28,548 nt of DNA, from positions 1-28,548 of the forward strand of contig DHVW01000002.1 of the NCBI GenBank assembly GCA_002412865.1, given 5' to 3'. Position 1 is the stretch's first letter. Every line of letters begins with the position of its first letter. Below the pieces are notes generated by a model. The model was not told the DNA's origin. It worked only from the letters and a program-made list of their open reading frames with translations, and made no database searches. The translations under genes were made by a program, and so were the position numbers. Below are positions 23,357-28,548 of the stretch, piece after piece. The stretch comes from Sulfurovum sp. UBA5198. Its GTDB lineage: Bacteria; Campylobacterota; Campylobacteria; Campylobacterales; Sulfurovaceae.

Positions 23357-25102
23357 ATGGCAAATAAATTAAAAAATGAACCATCATTGTATCTTCAACA
23401 GCACGCATCTAACCCAGTTAATTGGTACCCATGGGGTGAAGAAGCATTAGAATTGGCAAGAGAGCATAATTTGCCAATCTTTTTATCTATTGGATATAGT
23501 AGTTGTCACTGGTGTCATGTGATGGAGCATGAGTCATTTGAAAATGAAGAAATAGCAAAGGTGCTGAATACTAATTTTATATCTATTAAAGTTGATAAAG
23601 AGGAGCGAACAGACATAGATAAATATTTCCAAGAAGTTTACACTCTAATGAATGGACGAAGTGGTGGCTGGCCAACATCTATCTTTTTAACACCAGAATT
23701 AAAGCCATTTTATAGTGCTACATATATTCCTCCTGTACCAAAACACGGAATGATGGCTTTTGATGAACTTTTGGCAACAATATCAAAAAAATACAAGGCC
23801 GAGCCAGATTTGCTCAATGAAAAAGGTGATGAGATACTAAATGCACTAAGACCAAAGATGAAAATTGAGGCGACAAAACTAGATATTGATATAATAAATC
23901 GTTTTGTATCGCAGGCAATATCATTATATGACGATAAAAATGGTGGATTTGGCAAAACACCAAAATTTCCACAAGTTTCGACTCATTTAACTTTGCTAGA
24001 GCTATATAAAATTACGAATGATAAAAAAATATTAGATATGGTAACTTTTTCACTTAATGCAATGGCTAGGGGTGGTATATATGATAGGGTAGATGGTGGG
24101 TTTTGTAGGTATAGCACTGATGAGAGATGGCTTGTTCCTCATTTTGAGAAGATGACATACGATAACGCACTTCTAAGTGAGCTTTATCTAAAAGCATATG
24201 ATGTGACAAAAAATGAGATATATAAAGATATAGCTACTTTAACAATAGACTTTATGATAGATAAAATGAGCCATGATGGACTCTTTTATGCAGCTAGTGA
24301 TGCTGATAACAATGGAATAGAAGGTGAATATTTTGTCTATAGTTTTAATGAAGCCATTGAAGCGATGGTGGTTTCTGGATTAAGTGAAAAAGAGGTATTC
24401 TTGGTGGCTGATGAGCTTGATATATCTCTGCTTGGTAACTTTGAAGGCAAATCTATAGTAAATGTAAAAGATACAAACAAAAAGATTAGTAATTACGATA
24501 TTGCCATTACTGCATTGCAAGATATAAGAAGTAAACGAGAATATCCACAAATTGATACGAAAGTAATCACTTCATGGAATTCTATGATGATAAAGACACT
24601 CTTTGTTGCTAGTGATGTAGATGACAAGTATCTTGAAATAGCAAAAAATTCACTTTCACAATTGATAGCCAAGATTTTTATAGATAATACTCTTTATCAT
24701 ACGGCTATTGGAGATGGCAAGCCAACTGTAAAAGCATTTTTGGAAGATTATGCTTACTTTGCGGATATGCTTCTTTGGGCATATGACAAAACAAAAAATA
24801 GAAATTACTTAGAATTTGCAGGTGATATATGCAATGAAGCTATATTAAAATTTTATAAAAATAGACACTGGAGCTATACAAATGGTATTTTTGCTAGTAA
24901 AGCGGAGATTTATGATAGCTCATATCCGTCGTCATTGGCCATGGTGCTTAGTTCACTGGATAGACTTACTATGCTAGGTCTAAATGATTACAGTAGAATA
25001 GTTGCTGATACGCTTGAAGTACACTCACATTCACTTATGCGTCAGCCTATATCAAGTCCAATGCTTACAAGTGTTACTGTGAGATTTTTAAATAAAAATT
25101 AA
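23357..25102 (+). CDS. YyaL/SSP411-like thioredoxin-domain protein (DUF255)
   Basis: A large two-domain protein. The N-terminal thioredoxin-fold domain (about 1-165) has the DUF255 signature around C50-H-W-C53 (SSCHWCHVMEHESFE), plus NPVNWYPWGEEAL and GGWPTSIFLTPELKPF. The rest is an alpha/alpha-barrel of glycoside-hydrolase type (GGFGKTPKFP, GGIYDRVDGGFCRYSTDERWLVPHFEKM). The molecular function of the family is not established. At 581 residues it is about 80-100 shorter than many homologues, mainly in the C-terminal part. AAAGG six bases before the ATG supports the start. It is divergent from dsbD and ends five bases from the convergent hisD. Confidence 0.93.
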   Translation: MANKLKNEPSLYLQQHASNPVNWYPWGEEALELAREHNLPIFLSIGYSSCHWCHVMEHESFENEEIAKVLNTNFISIKVDKEERTDIDKYFQEVYTLMNGRSGGWPTSIFLTPELKPFYSATYIPPVPKHGMMAFDELLATISKKYKAEPDLLNEKGDEILNALRPKMKIEATKLDIDIINRFVSQAISLYDDKNGGFGKTPKFPQVSTHLTLLELYKITNDKKILDMVTFSLNAMARGGIYDRVDGGFCRYSTDERWLVPHFEKMTYDNALLSELYLKAYDVTKNEIYKDIATLTIDFMIDKMSHDGLFYAASDADNNGIEGEYFVYSFNEAIEAMVVSGLSEKEVFLVADELDISLLGNFEGKSIVNVKDTNKKISNYDIAITALQDIRSKREYPQIDTKVITSWNSMMIKTLFVASDVDDKYLEIAKNSLSQLIAKIFIDNTLYHTAIGDGKPTVKAFLEDYAYFADMLLWAYDKTKNRNYLEFAGDICNEAILKFYKNRHWSYTNGIFASKAEIYDSSYPSSLAMVLSSLDRLTMLGLNDYSRIVADTLEVHSHSLMRQPISSPMLTSVTVRFLNKN

Positions 25103-25107
25103 GTTTT

Positions 25108-26397
25108 CTATTTTAGTCTCATTCTTACACTCTGCTCATGAGCGGTTAAGCCTTCTGTATGAGCTATTAATGCACATGCCTCTCCAAGCTCATCAATTCC
25201 AGCTTTACTCATGTATATAATAGAGCTTTTCTTGATAAAATGCTCTACACTTAGAGGTGAATAAAACTTCGCAGTTCCACCTGTTGGCAATGTATGATTT
25301 GGACCAGCTATATAATCACCTATTGGCTCAGGAGTATTTTCTCCAATAAATATCGCTCCAGCGTGAGTAATGCTATCTAGCAAATCCATAGGATTTTTGG
25401 TCATAATCTCAAGGTGCTCTGGTGCTATCTCATTCATAAGCTCAACTGCTTCACTCATGCTCCTAGCTACTATGATTGCACCTCGCTCTCCTATGGATTT
25501 TCGTGCAATCTCTTCACGGCTTAGAGTTGTCAAAAACTGCTCAACCTTACTACTTACTTCATTTGCTAAATCCATACTTGTAGTAATCAAAATTGAACTC
25601 GCCATTTCGTCATGTTCTGCTTGAGATAACAAATCCATAGCTATAAAATCAGCTCTAGCAAACTCATCTGCTAGTATCCCTATTTCACTAGGTCCAGCTA
25701 TCATATCGATATTCACCTCACCATAAACTAGCTTTTTAGCAGTCGCAACAAATATATTCCCAGGACCAGTAATCACATCAACCTTTGGTATAGTCCCGGT
25801 ACCGTATGCCATCGCTCCAATAGCTGATGCACCACCTACTTTGTATACTTTGGTTACTTTGCATAAGTGGCATGCTGCTAATAGTAATTCGTTAAGCTCA
25901 TTATCAGGGGCTGGAGTACATACAACTATCTCTTTAACCCCAGCTACGATTGCTGGAACCGCGTTCATTAGTAACGAACTTGGATATGCTGCTTTCCCTC
26001 CAGGGATATACAAACCAGCCCTGTCGACCGGTGTTACTTTCTGACCAAGTTTAATACCATTTGGCTCTTCATCTAACCATGATTTTGGCATAAGCTTTTG
26101 ATGATACGCCTTTATCCTATTATATGCAAGCTGCATTGCATCTCTGAGTTTGCTATCAATATTATCATATGCTTTTTTCATATCATCCGTGGATACTAAA
26201 AGTTCATCATCGCTCAAAGGCGACCATCTGTCGAATTTAGATATTTGTGATTTTACAGCAGTATTCCCACCATCTCTTATCTCTTTTAGTAATGCACTTA
26301 CAATTGTAGAAACACCATCTATATCCATTGCACCACGCTTTAAAAGTTCTCCAAATTCATCTTTGAATGTTTTACTATCTGTTCTTAAAATCTTCAT
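25108..26397 (-). CDS. hisD: Histidinol dehydrogenase
   Basis: Catalyses the last two steps of histidine synthesis (L-histidinol to L-histidine, two NAD+). The 429-residue protein has the family landmarks DRAGLYIPGGKAAYPSS, VITGPGNIFVATAKK, AGPSEIGILAD, LLSQAEHDE, the catalytic APEHLEIMT, and GPNHTLPTGGTAKF. I chose the ATG at 26397 (MKILRT), with AAGGA upstream, over one 24 bases earlier. It overlaps the end of the PLP enzyme gene by 23 bases, so the two are coupled. Confidence 0.97.
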   Translation of the reverse strand: MKILRTDSKTFKDEFGELLKRGAMDIDGVSTIVSALLKEIRDGGNTAVKSQISKFDRWSPLSDDELLVSTDDMKKAYDNIDSKLRDAMQLAYNRIKAYHQKLMPKSWLDEEPNGIKLGQKVTPVDRAGLYIPGGKAAYPSSLLMNAVPAIVAGVKEIVVCTPAPDNELNELLLAACHLCKVTKVYKVGGASAIGAMAYGTGTIPKVDVITGPGNIFVATAKKLVYGEVNIDMIAGPSEIGILADEFARADFIAMDLLSQAEHDEMASSILITTSMDLANEVSSKVEQFLTTLSREEIARKSIGERGAIIVARSMSEAVELMNEIAPEHLEIMTKNPMDLLDSITHAGAIFIGENTPEPIGDYIAGPNHTLPTGGTAKFYSPLSVEHFIKKSSIIYMSKAGIDELGEACALIAHTEGLTAHEQSVRMRLK

Positions 26398-27271
26398 ATA
26401 AATCCTTGTATTTTCTTTCATATCTAGCTCTCATACTCACATTGCCAAGAAGTCCACCTTGATGAATATATAAAATATCACCCACAAGATTACTTCCAAG
26501 TAAAACTTGCCAACCAATGGGGTCATAAAGCATATCAAACTCTATGTTCGTTTCATTGCGTAATTTTATCCAAATTTCATAATGTTCTCTATAAAGTTTA
26601 CCAAAATGCCATTTTTTTTGTGGCTCAATAATTATTGGATGATATTTTTGTTCAATCTCAAGCATACTAAACTGCTCTTTTAGATAGTCGCTGTCTCCCA
26701 CACATGGGGTCGTATATACTTTGATGGATGAACCTAGCTTTGTGAGTGATTTTTGTAAGAATAGTGCCGTAGTTCCTGTACCACTTGGCAACACAATATT
26801 TAGTTTACTAATTCCAACATTCCGTTGCCATTGCATAATCTCATTAGCTAATATTTCAAGTCCAAAGGCAGCTTCAGCTATTCGTCCACCCTCTTCTATA
26901 TATAGCACACTATCATCACTGTAATTAGTTTTCATTTTACCAATGATAATATTCATACCATTCTTTAGTGCATACTCGTAATTGCCATTTGGATTTTCTA
27001 TTAAAAAGGCTGCAATATGATCTACAAAGTAATCAAACTCCCATCCACGCATCTTTGCTAGAACCGACAGCGAATACATTGCGTTAGACTGAGCAGAGCC
27101 ATATGAGATTATTTTTTTTATTTTAAGAAATTCATTATGTAAAAAATAATGTAACTTTCTAGCTTTATTTCCAGAAAAATCATCATCTATCAGATCATCT
27201 CTTTTGATATAAAATGACCGCTCATTTATGGTTATTTTATCAATAGGCGTTGGAGTATTTAATTTAATCAC
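26375..27271 (-). CDS. PLP-dependent ACC deaminase/D-cysteine desulfhydrase-like enzyme
   Basis: A 298-residue fold-type II pyridoxal-phosphate enzyme. The PLP lysine is K36 in SGNKARKL, followed by the YGSAQSNAMYSLS substrate loop and the phosphate-binding PSGTGTTA. Late in the protein come YDPIGW and YIHQGGLLGN. This order is that of 1-aminocyclopropane-1-carboxylate deaminase and D-cysteine desulfhydrase. The substrate is not settled; many bacterial members of this family act on D-cysteine rather than ACC. It begins seven bases after ribBA with only a weak ribosome site, so coupling is likely. Confidence 0.85.
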   Translation of the reverse strand: MIKLNTPTPIDKITINERSFYIKRDDLIDDDFSGNKARKLHYFLHNEFLKIKKIISYGSAQSNAMYSLSVLAKMRGWEFDYFVDHIAAFLIENPNGNYEYALKNGMNIIIGKMKTNYSDDSVLYIEEGGRIAEAAFGLEILANEIMQWQRNVGISKLNIVLPSGTGTTALFLQKSLTKLGSSIKVYTTPCVGDSDYLKEQFSMLEIEQKYHPIIIEPQKKWHFGKLYREHYEIWIKLRNETNIEFDMLYDPIGWQVLLGSNLVGDILYIHQGGLLGNVSMRARYERKYKDLYEDFKNR

Positions 27272-27278
27272 TAAAAAA

Positions 27279-28310
27279 CTATACCAATGCTATCTTTTCT
27301 ACAACATCAAGACCAAAACCACTAATTCCCACAAACTCTGTATCAGTATGAGTCGTAAGAAGTGATATTTTATTTACACCTAGTGCTGTTAAAATTTGAG
27401 CCCCAATTCCAAACTCTTTGGCTTGTTCATGAGATATAGTTTTTGCATCCAATAATATTAATATACCACCATTATTTTTAAGATACTCTACACTCTTAAT
27501 TAGTGTATCATATCTTTTTGATGAGAGTATAAGGTCACTATCTAACCCAATATTATGAAACTTTACATTTGAATGCTCATGAAGCTTATGAAATTGTACT
27601 ACTTTATGTTTTCTGCCGAGATGATCTTCAAAATTAAGAATAATTACTTTTGTTCCCATGATTTCACCATCTTCTTCGCCAATAAGGCTTACAAGCTTCT
27701 CATTTGCCAGTCTATATTCTACAATATCAGAGATATATACGATAGGCATTTCATGTTTTTGTGCAAAAATCTCAAGATCATCTCTTCGTGCCATTGTTCC
27801 ATCATCTTTGATTATCTCACATATTACAGCTACAGGTGCTACGCCAGAAAGTCTACATAGATCTACACTGCCCTCAGTATGTCCTGTACGCACCAACACA
27901 CCACCATCTTTAGCTATAAGTGGAAATATATGCCCAGGACGCACGAAGTCGCTTTTATTGGCAATTGTGCTAGCTAGTCTCTCGATACAATCGCTTCTTT
28001 CATGTGCCGATATTCCAGTCGTAGCACTACTTAAATCCACAGATACAGTAAAAGCAGTTTCGTGATTTGAGTCATTATGTGCAACCATTGGCATTAAGTC
28101 TAAATTTAATGCTATCTCTTTTGTAAGAGGTGTACAGATTAGTCCCCTAGCCTCTTTTGCCATTAAATTCACATGTTCAGGTGTACTAAATGTGGCAGCG
28201 TAGACTAAATCACCCTCATTTTCTCTGTCTTCATCGTCCATCATGACAACCATTTTGCCTTGTTTGATGGCTTTTATTGCTAACTCAACTCTCTTTAGTG
28301 ACTCTCTCAA
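27279..28310 (-). CDS. ribBA: 3,4-dihydroxy-2-butanone 4-phosphate synthase with a degenerate GTP cyclohydrolase II domain
   Basis: Makes the four-carbon precursor of riboflavin from ribulose 5-phosphate. The N-terminal domain (about 1-200) is complete: DDEDRENEGDL (25-35), the RPGHIFPL loop and RTGHTEGSVDL (141-151). The C-terminal part (about 205-343) has the length and end of GTP cyclohydrolase II (IGAQILTALGVNKISLLT) but lacks the three zinc-binding cysteines; there is no cysteine at all after residue 164. It therefore should not hydrolyse GTP. The same state is known in Helicobacter pylori RibBA. The start is TTG at 28310, with AAGGAT eight bases upstream; later ATGs would cut the first helix. 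A TATAAT lies at 28342-28337. Confidence 0.94.
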   Translation of the reverse strand: MRESLKRVELAIKAIKQGKMVVMMDDEDRENEGDLVYAATFSTPEHVNLMAKEARGLICTPLTKEIALNLDLMPMVAHNDSNHETAFTVSVDLSSATTGISAHERSDCIERLASTIANKSDFVRPGHIFPLIAKDGGVLVRTGHTEGSVDLCRLSGVAPVAVICEIIKDDGTMARRDDLEIFAQKHEMPIVYISDIVEYRLANEKLVSLIGEEDGEIMGTKVIILNFEDHLGRKHKVVQFHKLHEHSNVKFHNIGLDSDLILSSKRYDTLIKSVEYLKNNGGILILLDAKTISHEQAKEFGIGAQILTALGVNKISLLTTHTDTEFVGISGFGLDVVEKIALV

Positions 28311-28336
28311 TTTTATATCCTTATATATTTGTACAT

Positions 28337-28342
28337 ATTATA
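28337..28342 (-). promoter_or_regulatory. Predicted -10 box of ribBA
   Basis: TATAAT on the minus strand 26 bases before the TTG start, with no clear -35. Confidence 0.45.
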
Positions 28343-28389
28343 CCATCACATCACTTTAGCCTATAAGTTTATTTTTTATTTCACAGCTC

Positions 28390-28418
28390 TTGACATATGC
28401 TTTTATGTTTGCTATAAT
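28390..28418 (+). promoter_or_regulatory. Near-consensus promoter of the tRNA-Gln cluster
   Basis: TTGACA (28390-28395), a 17-base spacer and TATAAT (28413-28418), all consensus. The tRNA begins 20 bases later. It is the strongest promoter match in the window, as suits a stable RNA operon. Confidence 0.85.
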
Positions 28419-28438
28419 GCCGTCCACCAAACGATTAT

Positions 28439-28513
28439 TGGGGTATCGCCAAGCGGTAAGGCATCTGTTTTTGGTGCAGATATTCGGGGGTTCGAATCCC
28501 TCTACCCCATCCA
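28439..28513 (+). tRNA. tRNA-Gln (anticodon TTG)
   Basis: A 75-base cloverleaf with encoded CCA. The acceptor TGGGGTA pairs with TACCCCA, the anticodon loop TTTTGGT gives TTG, and the T-loop is TTCGAAT. It is first in a tRNA cluster that runs off the window. Confidence 0.96.
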
Positions 28514-28524
28514 TATTATTCGGT

Positions 28525-28548
28525 CGCGGAATAGAGCAGTCCGGTCAG
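28525..28548 (+). tRNA. Partial tRNA, probably initiator tRNA-fMet
   Basis: Only the first 24 bases lie in the window. CGCGGAATAGAGCAGTCCGG resembles the start of initiator tRNA, including the unpaired-type C at position 1 and the GAGCAG D-stem. The anticodon is outside, so the identity is inferred. Confidence 0.6.

Noticed and set aside
1..28548. CRISPR array, intact insertion sequence, phage genes or replication origin
   Set aside because: No spaced direct repeats, no transposase or integrase frame, no phage structural genes and no DnaA-box cluster were seen on either strand.

Overview
The window looks like a chromosomal segment of a Campylobacterota bacterium, in the Sulfurimonas/Sulfurovum/Helicobacter direction; the genus is not settled. 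The evidence is AT-rich DNA, promoters with a good TATAAT -10 and mostly poor -35, a gyrase A that carries Asn at the quinolone hot spot as Helicobacter does, and a RibB protein whose GTP cyclohydrolase II half has no cysteines. Gene order and protein character agree with this. The window splits into two parts near 10.4 kb.

The left part (1 to about 10,420) is accessory DNA. It opens with a minus-strand operon for a type I restriction-modification system (hsdR, hsdM, hsdS). Two further coupled genes follow: a zinc-ribbon/DUF4145 protein and an unrecognised gene broken by one in-frame TAG. A TTGATA/TATAAT promoter with a 21-bp palindrome over its -35 drives the operon. Next comes a minus-strand group of a small membrane protein, a membrane-anchored rhodanese and a GIY-YIG (UPF0213) protein that lacks any standard start codon. 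A 20-bp exact copy of the tRNA-Asn 3' end at 7753-7772 repeats the end of the intact tRNA-Asn at 10423-10497. The two copies bracket about 2.7 kb that holds a decayed cation/proton antiporter, a GC-richer pseudouridine synthase, a gene-free stretch with a 24-bp perfect palindrome and a terminal-type hairpin, and a uracil phosphoribosyltransferase gene (upp). This looks like the remnant of an element that integrated into tRNA-Asn and lost its integrase.

The right part (10,423 to the end) is dense core chromosome. One minus-strand block runs gyrA, asd, a UPF0114 membrane protein, hemE and a radical SAM protein, with ATGA start/stop overlaps in the middle. SelO (protein adenylyltransferase) is followed by a thioredoxin-like protein. 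A plus-strand pair encodes a YebC-family factor and a methyltransferase. A second minus-strand block runs dsbD, a CvfB-like S1 RNA-binding protein, mog (molybdenum cofactor) and a small unknown. A plus-strand YyaL-type thioredoxin-fold protein is convergent with a minus-strand block of ribBA, a PLP-dependent enzyme and hisD. The window ends in a tRNA cluster, tRNA-Gln with a near-consensus promoter and the first part of a probable tRNA-fMet.

The functions group into three themes. The accessory part holds defence and mobile-element remnants. The core part holds housekeeping biosynthesis (haem, aspartate-family amino acids, histidine, riboflavin, molybdopterin). It also has a notable density of thiol/redox proteins (DsbD, thioredoxin-like, SelO, YyaL-like), with the membrane rhodanese on the accessory side. 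I found no CRISPR array and no intact transposase or integrase.
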